NCBI GenBank assembly: GCA_947463775.1
Contig: CANHVD010000003.1
Span: 1 to 31,425 of the forward strand
Reading direction: 5' to 3'
From: Planctomycetaceae bacterium
GTDB taxonomy: Bacteria; Planctomycetota; Planctomycetia; Planctomycetales; Planctomycetaceae
Length of the DNA: 31,425 bases
Below, piece by piece: positions 1-7,886 of the stretch; within the stretch, counting starts at the first letter, position 1, and each line of letters starts with the position of its first letter. A model generated the notes under the pieces. That model was not told the DNA's origin. It worked only from the letters and a program-made list of their open reading frames with translations, and made no database searches. Position numbers and translations under genes: made by a program.

Positions 1-1570
1 GATGGGCCGCGTGCTCCAGGCGAATCAGTTGTTCCATCACGTCTACGTCTGCCGCGGTCGGCGACTGCAGATGCGGTTTGAACCAGCGACGAGTCGCTAC
101 GATCGCTTTGAGTTGAGTCATCTCCCGTAGCCCTGCTTCCCCGCGAGTCATCCCATGGCCGCTCATTCCGCGACCTCCAAAGGGGACTCGCGGATCAGCC
201 GTTGGCACGATCATGTCATTGATCACAACGCACCCAGCGGGAATCAGACGAGCGAGCTGCTGACAACGAGCCGGTGATCCAAACACGGTCGCACTCAATG
301 CGTACGGACATCGGGAGTTTTCTCGCAGAGCCTGTTCGGCTGACTCTACGCGAATGAATGACAGCACCGGAGCAAAGATGTCGGCTTGAGCAATCGACAT
401 GTCGGAAGTGACATGATCCAGAATGGCCAGACCGGAAAGTTCAGTCGGGCTTGTGTTGGACAAAGAACCACAGACCAACTCCGCGCCGCTGGACACGGCC
501 TCACGAAGTTTTGTGGCAGCGAAACTGAGTGCACGTATTGAGCCGGAGTCTTGTAGGGTGGGACCAGCGAGCATTGCGAGCGCCGGCCCACCATTTGGAT
601 CAAGCGGTGGGCCAGCGCTGCGCTTGTCCCACCCTACGATTCTGGCGTCTAGTTTTGCTTTGAGCAGTCGCAGGATCTTATCCGCCTGCTGGTTACTCGC
701 GAAGACTCGTCGAGGCGCCATGCACGTTTGGCTGTGGTTCAGCGTTAGCCCAAAAAGCAGGCAATCACTGACCAGATTCAGGTCGGCGCCCTCCAGTATG
801 AACACCGCGTCGCAGCCGGAAAGTTCCATCACGGATGGAGTCGCTGATTCGGCCAGCTCACGGCTAACGGCTCTGCCGGTGTTTGCTGAGCCCGTCAGAA
901 ACACTTTATCAACACCGCCGCGAATTGCCTCATTGGCCGCTTCGGAGGATTCCGGCAACACCTGGATCAAACCTTCGGGTATGCCTGCGGAGACAGCCAT
1001 CGAAACCAGTGTCTGCATGGCTCGTGAACCATTCGCAGCCGGTTTGACCAGAACGGCATTCCCCGCAGCGATCGCCTGCAGCAATTGAATCCCGGGCAGC
1101 ATCAGCGGATAGTTCGAAGGACCGATGATCAACACAACGCCCATGGGTTCCGGCCGCAGGACAACTGAGTTTCCCCAGAGCCACATCGGGCGCCCGCGTT
1201 GACCGACCGTTTTCTCCTTCAGAATACGAGTCGCTTCGGTCTCCAGAAATCGGCAGGCGTCCAGAAATGGAAGTACCTCAGCCGCCAGCGTTTCAGCCAG
1301 ATTGTCACGGCCCACCGTGTTTGCCAGCGCGCGAGGATCAGCGGCGATTTGCAGACGTAGTTTCTTTAGGATCTTGAGACGGCTCTGCAGAGGAACAGCA
1401 GCCCATTCCACCTGCGATGAACGAGCGGTCTTCAATTGCGATCGAACTGTATCAACCACTTCATGGCTGGCATCCGAGCGCGACGGAGTTTCGTTCACAC
1501 TGTCCGCCGCAAGCAGCCGCAGTCGAACGCTTGAAGGCTCTGTCTTCGCACCCAGAATCGCGGGCCCCAT
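1..1570 (-). CDS. Aldehyde dehydrogenase, probably carotenoid-aldehyde oxidising (3' end outside window)
   Basis: NAD(P)-dependent aldehyde dehydrogenase family; 523 codons are open from the ATG at 1570 to the left edge, so the C-terminus is missing. Family marks seen: the Rossmann stretch GPSNYPLMLPG (about residues 150-160), VKPA (176-179), LTGSANTGR (225-233), the general base Glu249 in MELSG and the catalytic Cys283 in QTCMAPRRV, then VINDM and PFGGRGMSGHG further on. The start ATG overlaps the stop of the upstream desaturase gene (TGATG), so translation is probably coupled. Beside a CrtN-like desaturase and a squalene/phytoene synthase, the likely role is oxidation of a C30 carotenoid aldehyde to the acid, as in staphyloxanthin-type pathways; this is inferred from context. 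Odd: residues 312-340 are encoded by a palindromic repeat (553-637), and about 125 residues precede the usual family core. Confidence 0.88.
   Translation of the reverse strand, partial: MGPAILGAKTEPSSVRLRLLAADSVNETPSRSDASHEVVDTVRSQLKTARSSQVEWAAVPLQSRLKILKKLRLQIAADPRALANTVGRDNLAETLAAEVLPFLDACRFLETEATRILKEKTVGQRGRPMWLWGNSVVLRPEPMGVVLIIGPSNYPLMLPGIQLLQAIAAGNAVLVKPAANGSRAMQTLVSMAVSAGIPEGLIQVLPESSEAANEAIRGGVDKVFLTGSANTGRAVSRELAESATPSVMELSGCDAVFILEGADLNLVSDCLLFGLTLNHSQTCMAPRRVFASNQQADKILRLLKAKLDARIVGWDKRSAGPPLDPNGGPALAMLAGPTLQDSGSIRALSFAATKLREAVSSGAELVCGSLSNTSPTELSGLAILDHVTSDMSIAQADIFAPVLSFIRVESAEQALRENSRCPYALSATVFGSPARCQQLARLIPAGCVVINDMIVPTADPRVPFGGRGMSGHGMTRGEAGLREMTQLKAIVATRRWFKPHLQSPTAADVDVMEQLIRLEHAAH
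553..637. repeat. Palindromic repeat element inserted in frame in the aldehyde dehydrogenase gene
   Basis: An 85-base imperfect palindrome. The outer arms GTAGGGTGGGA (553-563) and TCCCACCCTAC (627-637) are exact complements. The inner arms, ending in GGCCCACC (585-592) and starting with GGTGGGCC (606-613), extend to about 14 pairs with one mismatch. It could fold into a long hairpin. The reading frame passes through it without a stop, adding a Gly/Pro/Ala-rich stretch after the catalytic Cys where family members normally have a short loop. Confidence 0.85.
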
Positions 1571-3138
1571 CACGCAGCCCTCCGTTGCGCCGGTGGTGCC
1601 ATTGGCAGCGTCGCAGGCGATGAGGATGCTTCCGGAAATTGTAGTTGCAGGGCATCGCACATCATGCGAGCCGAGATCCGAGCAGACTCATAGATCACCG
1701 GCAACCCGCTGCCCGGATGAGTTCCACCGCCGACGAGGTAGACCTGCTTCAGATCGTTGAAGTGGTTTCGCGGGCGAGCATGCAGCATCTGTCCCAAATT
1801 ATGAGCCAGATTGAACGTCGCACCTCGGAAGACCTGATACGTGCTCTGCCAGTCGTCCGGCGTCACGACTTTTTCGAAGCGAATGCGTTCTTCGACATCG
1901 TGCAGCCCGAGCTTCGCCATTTGCTGCAGTACCCGCTTGCGAAACATCGGCGTCTGAGATTTCCAGTCGACATGCGGGCTTTGGTTGGTTACCGGAGCCA
2001 GTACATAGAGCGTGCTCATGCCTTCAGGAGCCAGCGAACTATCCGTCACACCGGCGTTCTGAACATAGATCGACGGATCTTCAGACAGGATCTTCAGGCG
2101 ATCAATCTCATCGAGATTTCGTTCGTAATCCTTCGCTATGTAAATCGTGTGATGCGGCAGGTGGTCGTATCTGCCTTCAATACCGAGATACATCATGAAG
2201 GTCGAGCAGGAATACTTACTGCGATCCAGCTTTTTGTTGTTCCACGACTTTCGCAGGTGATCGGGCACCAGCGTCTTCATGGCCTGAGCGAAGTCGGCGT
2301 TGATCACCAGTGAATCAAACATTTGATCGCCGGTGCGAGTCTTCAGCCCGACCGCTTTGCGACCTTCGAAATGCAATTGCTCTACGGGTTCATTCAGTCG
2401 AACATCCACGCCCATATCACGCGCGATCTCGGCCATCTTCTCGCTGACAGCTGCACAACCACCCGTCGGATGAAAGACACCGTATTCGTATTCCAGAAAC
2501 GCGAGGATCGTAAACAAGCTCGGGCACTGAAATGGCGACATGCCCAGATACTTGGACTGAAATGAGAACGCCGTGACCAGTCGAGGATCGGAGAAGTGTT
2601 TGCTCAGGTCACCGGCCACAGATCGCCATGGGCGAACCCACGGAGCTGCTTTCAGCACAGACGGACGCAGCAGATCAAGCATACTGCTGAATGGCGATTC
2701 AAGGATTGGTCGGAAACGTTCCAGCTTGGTTCGATTTTCGTTCATGAATCGCGCGAACGAATCGGCATCCTGCGGAGCGATGCGAGCGATCTCGGTTCGC
2801 ATGCGTTCCAGATCCGGCGTTGCATCAATGCGTCCTCCGGCACCGAACTCCAGGCGGTACTGAGGATCCAGCCGAGTCATAGGGACATCGCGCCAGAGAT
2901 TGCGGCCGACGGACTGAAAGATCTCTTCTAGCACTCGTGGGTAGAGAAAGAAGGTCGGACCGGTATCGAATCGAAAGCCGTCCGCTTCAATCGCCGCGCA
3001 GCGACCACCAACACGATCGGCGCGTTCGAATAATGTCACGTCTGCGCCAGCCTGAGCCATGAGCATGGCATTCGCCAAACCACCTGGCCCTGCACCGACG
3101 ATGCAGACCTTCTTCCTGTTCGCTGGCATCCTTGCCAT
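1570..3138 (-). CDS. CrtN/CrtI-type carotenoid desaturase or oxidase (FAD-dependent)
   Basis: 522 residues, phytoene desaturase family. The N-terminus has the FAD-binding motif GAGPGG (15-20) with an acidic residue (Glu38) at the end of the second strand, followed by RVGGRC. The C-terminus has the family signature VYLVGGGTHPGSGLP (from about residue 466). The ATG at 3138 is preferred over the upstream GTG at 3153 because AGGA lies six bases before it. Such enzymes desaturate a colourless C30 or C40 precursor stepwise (CrtN, CrtI) or oxidise terminal methyls (CrtP/CrtNb). The adjacent aldehyde dehydrogenase fits either step of a C30 pathway, and sequence alone does not tell me which. The last 25 residues are a Ser/Pro/Ala-rich tail. 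Confidence 0.85.
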   Translation of the reverse strand: MARMPANRKKVCIVGAGPGGLANAMLMAQAGADVTLFERADRVGGRCAAIEADGFRFDTGPTFFLYPRVLEEIFQSVGRNLWRDVPMTRLDPQYRLEFGAGGRIDATPDLERMRTEIARIAPQDADSFARFMNENRTKLERFRPILESPFSSMLDLLRPSVLKAAPWVRPWRSVAGDLSKHFSDPRLVTAFSFQSKYLGMSPFQCPSLFTILAFLEYEYGVFHPTGGCAAVSEKMAEIARDMGVDVRLNEPVEQLHFEGRKAVGLKTRTGDQMFDSLVINADFAQAMKTLVPDHLRKSWNNKKLDRSKYSCSTFMMYLGIEGRYDHLPHHTIYIAKDYERNLDEIDRLKILSEDPSIYVQNAGVTDSSLAPEGMSTLYVLAPVTNQSPHVDWKSQTPMFRKRVLQQMAKLGLHDVEERIRFEKVVTPDDWQSTYQVFRGATFNLAHNLGQMLHARPRNHFNDLKQVYLVGGGTHPGSGLPVIYESARISARMMCDALQLQFPEASSSPATLPMAPPAQRRAA

Positions 3139-3247
3139 TGCGCGTCCTGTCACATCAAGGAAACAATTGACTTCGGCAAATTATGCCGAAGTTCTGGGTG
3201 TGGTACAATATGAGTCGGGAGCCTCGGGAATTGTGGATCACCAACGT

Positions 3248-4186
3248 TCAAACTGGCAGGGCAGCAGATTCAGATTTGAGCTCGGTAAGAATTTGCATGA
3301 CCTCATCACGACTGAGTTTGCTGCCTGATCCGCCTTCGCGCAATTCCCTGAGCGAACCGTCCGCAAGAAGGAAGAGGAATCGACAGTAGAGAACAATGTC
3401 GGCGGGAAAATTGTTCTTTTCGAGCAGCCCGATGTACGCCATCGCGTCCCTGCGACTTGCCATCGCGAGCTCATGAATGCTTTCCCGAGAGGCCTCAATG
3501 GGAATGAACACGCGGCCACTGCTGGCATCATTGCCAGCGTCTTTCAGGATGTTGATCAGTTGCAGGAACTCTCCAAAACCAACAGACAATTGCCTCAGTT
3601 CCCCGTGATCATTTTGTCCTGCGGGATAATGAAAAACGAAGAGATCGGTCAGAAGCTCACCAACGATACCGGCAACTGCGTAGCAATAGAGCCGAAGATC
3701 AGTCACGGTTTGGATCTGAATTTGATTCGGCAAATTGCGGGAAGAATCGAGAAATCCTATCATCCCAGTGATCGTTGATGTCAGGGCTTTTCGGATCGCC
3801 TGCGAGACCGGGAGCGGCAATTCGGCCACAATGGATATCAGCCTCGGGAGGTCCCGAAGAAGCATGTTCGTCGGGCTCTCTGCGGGCCATAGTCTGACGA
3901 GCGATGCTGAAACGTGTCGCACGAATTCCGAGTGTCCTGCACGGCCAATATCAGACGTGCACAAACCGTTCTTCAAAACGGTCAGCAGGTCTTTCTTGAC
4001 GGCAGTGCTGCCCTCCGGGGCGTCCTCAATGCTGTCCGCGACGCGAAACAGCAGATAGCTGAGACCGATCTGTCGACGTCGCTCAAAAGCCAGCAAAGGG
4101 ATTGCCAATGCGAAAGTTCGACTGGTACCCTGCAGGTGCTGGTCTATAAATTGATCGTCGCTGGTTGATTGATGGACAGCCGTCAT
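3248..4186 (-). CDS. Squalene/phytoene synthase family protein
   Basis: 312 residues, trans-isoprenyl diphosphate synthase of the head-to-head type. The first aspartate motif is DSIED (51-55). A YCYAVAGIVGELLTDLF helix (about 168-183) matches the squalene synthase substrate helix. The second motif is D216-A-G-N-D220 in the INILKDAGND block. These motifs bind Mg and the prenyl diphosphates. Likely product: squalene, dehydrosqualene or phytoene; the gene neighbours favour a C30 product. Only one such paralog is present, so an HpnC/HpnD pair is not visible here. I chose the ATG at 4186; a TTG at 4249 would add 21 residues, and neither has a convincing ribosome-binding site. A gap of about 110 bases separates it from the desaturase downstream. 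Confidence 0.85.
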   Translation of the reverse strand: MTAVHQSTSDDQFIDQHLQGTSRTFALAIPLLAFERRRQIGLSYLLFRVADSIEDAPEGSTAVKKDLLTVLKNGLCTSDIGRAGHSEFVRHVSASLVRLWPAESPTNMLLRDLPRLISIVAELPLPVSQAIRKALTSTITGMIGFLDSSRNLPNQIQIQTVTDLRLYCYAVAGIVGELLTDLFVFHYPAGQNDHGELRQLSVGFGEFLQLINILKDAGNDASSGRVFIPIEASRESIHELAMASRRDAMAYIGLLEKNNFPADIVLYCRFLFLLADGSLRELREGGSGSKLSRDEVMQILTELKSESAALPV

Positions 4187-4347
4187 TGTGAGAACCACGG
4201 AATCCTTTCCTGCATCAATCGTTGAGTACTCATACCAACCGTTGAGCAATGGACAGGGGCCTTTGCCTTCGCTGATCTTAGGCGTATCGCCGTAGTTTAC
4301 AAGTTCAGGTTTCAGAACGGCATCGCTCGGATTATTCAGGAAACCTC
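4187..4347. promoter_or_regulatory. Divergent intergenic region between the synthase gene and ispH
   Basis: 161 bases between two divergently read isoprenoid genes, so promoters for both directions must lie here or in the gene ends. I see no confident -10/-35 boxes or operator. AGGAAA (4339-4344 region) upstream of the ATG at 4348 serves as the ribosome-binding site of ispH. Confidence 0.4.
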
Positions 4348-5310
4348 ATGAACGTTTTGCTCGCTGGTCCTCGCGGCTTCTGTGCTGGCGTTGAGATGGC
4401 TATCGAATGCCTGAATGAGACGATACGTTGCGTCGGGCCGAAGATCTTCGTGTATCACGAAATCGTTCACAATAAAGTTGTTGTTGAATTCTTCCAGAAT
4501 CAAGGCGTGACATTTGTTAACTCAGTGGACGATGTCCCCTGTGGCAGCACACTTGTCTTTAGTGCTCATGGTGTTTCGCCATCTGTCAGATACGCCGCGA
4601 GAGTACGAAGTCTGCAAGTGATCGATGCAACGTGTCCACTGGTGACCAAGGTGCATCTCGAGGCCATCAGGTATGCCCGTGAGGGCTATACAATCATCCT
4701 GATTGGGCACAGTGGGCATGATGAAATCCTTGGCACAATGGGCGAAGCCCCCGACAGCATTGTGCTGGTTGAGTCGCCTGAAGATGTTGATGTCCTGAAC
4801 TACGGTGCCGGTGACAAGCTTGCCTATCTGACACAGACAACGCTCAGCGTTGATGAGGCCAATGCGGTGATTCAGCGTCTTCGCCAGCGCTTCCCGCAAA
4901 TTGAGTCACCTGCAAAAGAGGATATTTGCTATGCCACGACGAATCGGCAGGAAGCGATCACAATGACTCTCAAGTCTGCTGATCTTCTGATTGTGGTTGG
5001 CAGTCAGAATAGCTCCAACAGTCGTCGACTTCTGGAAAAGGGGCTCGCGGCAGGTGTGCCGGGCTACCTCGTCGATGGTGCCAAAGATCTTCAGTTGGAG
5101 TGGTTTAACGGTGTTGAGACTGTTCTCATGACGGCCGGGGCAAGCGCCCCGGAGTCTGCGGTTCAGGAGTGTGTGTACTATCTGCAACACCATTTTAATG
5201 CTTTGGTCTCTGATGCTGTCCTGCGTCAGGAGAGTATCAGGTTCCCATTGCCGCGCGAGTTGCAGATTCTCAGAGGAGTCGAGAACGGCAACGCTATGCA
5301 GAGTGATTAG
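4348..5310 (+). CDS. ispH: 4-hydroxy-3-methylbut-2-enyl diphosphate reductase
   Basis: Last enzyme of the MEP pathway: the [4Fe-4S] enzyme reduces HMBPP to IPP and DMAPP in the cytoplasm. 320 residues, full length for the family. The cluster cysteines are Cys12 (RGFCAGV), Cys96 (DATCPLV) and Cys194 (DICYATTNRQ). The substrate-site residues His41, His74, His124 and Glu126 fall at the same numbering as in the E. coli enzyme. AGGAAA precedes the ATG. It is transcribed away from the squalene/phytoene synthase gene, placing C5 precursor supply beside the C30 or C40 condensing step. No anomaly seen. Confidence 0.96.
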   Translation: MNVLLAGPRGFCAGVEMAIECLNETIRCVGPKIFVYHEIVHNKVVVEFFQNQGVTFVNSVDDVPCGSTLVFSAHGVSPSVRYAARVRSLQVIDATCPLVTKVHLEAIRYAREGYTIILIGHSGHDEILGTMGEAPDSIVLVESPEDVDVLNYGAGDKLAYLTQTTLSVDEANAVIQRLRQRFPQIESPAKEDICYATTNRQEAITMTLKSADLLIVVGSQNSSNSRRLLEKGLAAGVPGYLVDGAKDLQLEWFNGVETVLMTAGASAPESAVQECVYYLQHHFNALVSDAVLRQESIRFPLPRELQILRGVENGNAMQSD

Positions 5311-5358
5311 GGCTTTTCGCTTTCGTTTTTCCTGCTAAAGCCAAAGATCCCTTTGGGC

Positions 5359-5988
5359 CTATGCCCTGCTCCGTCGTTTTATAACTCGAGAGAGAACAAG
5401 ACCAAGGCCCATACCGATCAATCCTGCAGCTGCTGAGATCGTGTACTTTTGGCTTGTGAGATATAGCGAGATGACCTCGTTGTCGAACGCGTTTGTTGAT
5501 GCACTGAAACTGGCAAGCAGCCAGCGGTCGTTATCTTTGATCAGTGTTGCAGACCAGCGACTGTTGAGGTTGACGCTGGGGCCTCGGCCCAGCACGTAAT
5601 GATCCTTCATTTCTCCAGACGAGATGACCAGATTGCCGTCGTTCAGGATCAGTCGTTTATCGGTTGTGGCGTCAACGGTCATCTTGTCAATGAACTGTTT
5701 CAGCTTGTCAAATTCCGCGATGACTCCCTGATGGCCTTCGGAGGTTGTGCCGTCCTGCCACGTCGCGATGATGTCCTTGTGGCAATACTTTTCCAGCATG
5801 GCCGGATAACCGCCCGTATTAAACGCGTGGAACAGTTCGTCGCGGAATTTGTCGAGTTCGGCGTCGATGGCTTTCGTGTCGACGGATGCCTGGGATTGAG
5901 TATACTCGGTTGCCGCTTCTTGTGCACGAACTGTCGCCGCATTGACTGCGAGTAGAAATCCCAGTCCCAGAAGAAAACATGTCCGCAT
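5359..5988 (-). CDS. Exported NTF2-like (SnoaL/DUF4440-type) protein with C-terminal anchor
   Basis: 209 residues. Residues 1-22 form a signal peptide ending near VRA-QE. Residues about 35-170 resemble the NTF2-like/SnoaL fold: a helical start (LDKFRDELFHAFNTGGYPAMLEKY), a charged turn, then strands ending in SRWSATLIKDNDRWLLASF. Residues about 182-203 are a hydrophobic segment followed by the basic tail KRRSRA, so the domain is probably held outside the cytoplasmic membrane. Its ATG overlaps the stop of the upstream membrane protein gene (TAATG). Family members range from enzymes to ligand binders; the fold call is by sequence impression and no substrate can be named. The gene converges on ispH with a 48-base gap. 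Confidence 0.65.
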   Translation of the reverse strand: MRTCFLLGLGFLLAVNAATVRAQEAATEYTQSQASVDTKAIDAELDKFRDELFHAFNTGGYPAMLEKYCHKDIIATWQDGTTSEGHQGVIAEFDKLKQFIDKMTVDATTDKRLILNDGNLVISSGEMKDHYVLGRGPSVNLNSRWSATLIKDNDRWLLASFSASTNAFDNEVISLYLTSQKYTISAAAGLIGMGLGLVLSRVIKRRSRA

Positions 5989-6656
5989 TATTCCGTCTCC
6001 CTTTTGAGCGGCTTCATTCCTGAGATGCCGTAACGACTATAAGTACACGCGATCAGAATCGCTACCGGAACCGTCAGGACGAAAAGGTTACAGCCAATAA
6101 GTAACCACCAGTAGCGATGCCAATGACCCAGCTCCAGAAGCTGCCATTCAATCAGACGCAGTGCGAGGCCATAGCACAGTCCAAACGCGCCGAAAAGAAC
6201 CGGAGCGTAATCCATGGCAATGGCTTCTGGTCCGAGTCCATCCGCATAAGGACGATTGTAGACCAGAATAAATCCCGCCTTGATCGCGCGGACGTCGTAG
6301 TACCAGTTCCAGAATCCGAGGACTGATCCGAGCACAATCCCGGCTCGTGCGAACTCCCATGCTTCGATCGGAAGTGTTGCCCGATTCAGGCTGACGAGTG
6401 TCAGCATGCTTGTCGCACTGCCGAAGACAAAGCCATGATGCGGACGAAACTTGCCAAGGCGAAAACGAGTATTGAACTCCCAAAGCCCGAGAACGTTTGT
6501 ACCTATCCCCGGAATGATGTACGCGAACAAAACAGGAATCGACAAAACCAGCAGGACAAAGTCATGGCTATGGTCGTACCTTGTCCACCACAGCCAATAG
6601 CTGAGCGGGACCAGGATTGCTGGTGCGAGGAATTGGTAGATGTTGAAGAACTTCAT
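5988..6656 (-). CDS. Multi-pass membrane protein of unknown function
   Basis: 222 residues with about six hydrophobic segments. Polar or aromatic patches lie between them: WWTRYDHSHD near residues 23-32, a conserved-looking GLWEFNTRFRLGKFRPHHGF (about 57-76) and WNWYYDVRAIKAGF in the second half. I do not recognise the family. It is not a visible match to lycopene cyclase or the CruF hydratase. It is translationally coupled (TAATG) to the exported NTF2-like protein downstream, so the two may form a membrane and periplasm pair. Its position between the carotenoid genes and the desaturase/radical SAM unit is suggestive only. Confidence 0.7.
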   Translation of the reverse strand: MKFFNIYQFLAPAILVPLSYWLWWTRYDHSHDFVLLVLSIPVLFAYIIPGIGTNVLGLWEFNTRFRLGKFRPHHGFVFGSATSMLTLVSLNRATLPIEAWEFARAGIVLGSVLGFWNWYYDVRAIKAGFILVYNRPYADGLGPEAIAMDYAPVLFGAFGLCYGLALRLIEWQLLELGHWHRYWWLLIGCNLFVLTVPVAILIACTYSRYGISGMKPLKRETE

Positions 6657-6884
6657 GAAGAATCAACGTTGTGCTACGCCCGGCAGCGAACGGATCTCGT
6701 TTTGTACCAGCCTGAGGACGTCAGAGATGCTCGGAGGGCTGACGCCACGCCGCTCGCCAGGGCATGAGATTCTCAATGCCCGATGAGACTCTACCGTGGC
6801 GCCGGGAGTTCGGCAATCTTCAGAGGGGCGGCAACGTTGTGAGTCAGATTCTCTGCGACTACACTGCAGGCTCGCCAAACGGAC
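6657..6884. promoter_or_regulatory. Divergent intergenic region
   Basis: 228 bases between the minus-strand membrane protein gene and the plus-strand desaturase gene. No intact gene is seen. It must contain promoters for both directions. It carries one copy of an 18-base sequence also present at 31251-31268. Confidence 0.4.
6729..6746 (+). repeat. Dispersed 18-base repeat, copy 1
   Basis: GCTCGGAGGGCTGACGCC occurs here and again, identical and in the same orientation, at 31251-31268. Both copies are in non-coding DNA next to a minus-strand gene. An 18-base exact match is unlikely by chance in 31 kb. Confidence 0.8.
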
Positions 6885-7886
6885 TTGCATTCGCATGAAC
6901 AGGTTGATTTCGTGCACTCCACAGAAAGCCTCGCCCAGTTGAAACCGGCTGTTCGGGATTCGATCAGAATCGATCGACCCGAAGGGATGCCCGTTCCGAA
7001 TCGGCTTAATGTCGCCCTCGTATTGCTCGACGTTATCGCGGCGGTTGGATTGTTGTGGCTTGGTTCGCGGCTGGAGTCCACGCTGGGGATCATTCTTGTT
7101 GCGATAGCCTACTCGTATCTCATGCTGACGAATTACGCTCTGTTGCATGAAGCGACGCATGACAACCTGCATGAGAAGGCATGCTGGAATTACTGGCTTG
7201 GTGTGATCACTGGTGTGTTCTTTCTCGCGCCGTTCTCAATGATCCGAGTGACTCATCAAGGGCATCATCAGCGAAATCGAACGGATGCTGAGATCTTTGA
7301 TCTGTACTATCCGCATGACAGTTTTTTCTGGAAGTGCTGTCAGTGGTATGCGACGTTAACGGGATTTTTCTGGCCCTGCATTCCTGTTTGTGCTGTGCTG
7401 TTTGCGGTTGTGCCGAGGACTATCGGAATGCAATTGTTCAGCGGGCCGCCGCTTGGGAACGCCAATGTCAAAGATATCACCTCGAAAGATCTGAAGTGGA
7501 TTCGCCTTGAGTTGCTGCTGACGCTGGTCGTTTTCGCTTTGCTGTTCTGGTTACTGCAACTGCGATGGCAGGCTGTTCTTCTGATGTATGCGTGCTTCTC
7601 GTTCAACTGGTCAACCCGGCAGTACATCGGGCATGCATTTTCCAAACGAGAAATCATCGAAGGAGCGTGGAATCTTCGTCATAACAAGATCATGTCGCTT
7701 TTGTTGTTACATGGAGAATGGGATTTGAATCATCACCGGCATCCGGAGCTTTCCTGGTTTTATCTGCCACAAGATGTTCGGGAAGATGACGAGCGACCGG
7801 GATATATTCGACACTACCTGCGTCAATGGCTGGGGCCGCGGCCCGCTGGACCACCACCTCACCAGTCACAGGACGCAACTGTATGA
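6885..7886 (+). CDS. Membrane fatty acid desaturase-type di-iron enzyme
   Basis: 333 residues from the TTG at 6885; the true start is uncertain (GTG at 6912 or ATG at 6987 are alternatives, with no strong ribosome-binding site). Histidine boxes for a di-iron centre are present: HEATH (88-92), HQGHH (124-128) and NHHRHPE (His283, His284, His286). Hydrophobic hairpins at about 41-82, 104-122 and 190-235 give the usual membrane topology. This superfamily desaturates or hydroxylates acyl chains, sphingolipids or carotenoids using O2. The stop overlaps the next start (ATGA), so it is co-translated with the two radical SAM proteins. An acyl or isoprenoid lipid substrate is inferred from context; which one cannot be told. 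Confidence 0.82.
   Translation: MHSHEQVDFVHSTESLAQLKPAVRDSIRIDRPEGMPVPNRLNVALVLLDVIAAVGLLWLGSRLESTLGIILVAIAYSYLMLTNYALLHEATHDNLHEKACWNYWLGVITGVFFLAPFSMIRVTHQGHHQRNRTDAEIFDLYYPHDSFFWKCCQWYATLTGFFWPCIPVCAVLFAVVPRTIGMQLFSGPPLGNANVKDITSKDLKWIRLELLLTLVVFALLFWLLQLRWQAVLLMYACFSFNWSTRQYIGHAFSKREIIEGAWNLRHNKIMSLLLLHGEWDLNHHRHPELSWFYLPQDVREDDERPGYIRHYLRQWLGPRPAGPPPHQSQDATV

Noticed and set aside
423..1088. 221-codon plus-strand open frame
   Set aside because: It is antisense to the aldehyde dehydrogenase gene, whose conserved motifs read cleanly on the other strand; its content is low complexity with no recognisable motif.
1645..2313. 222-codon plus-strand open frame
   Set aside because: Antisense to the CrtN-like desaturase; no motif or ribosome-binding site.
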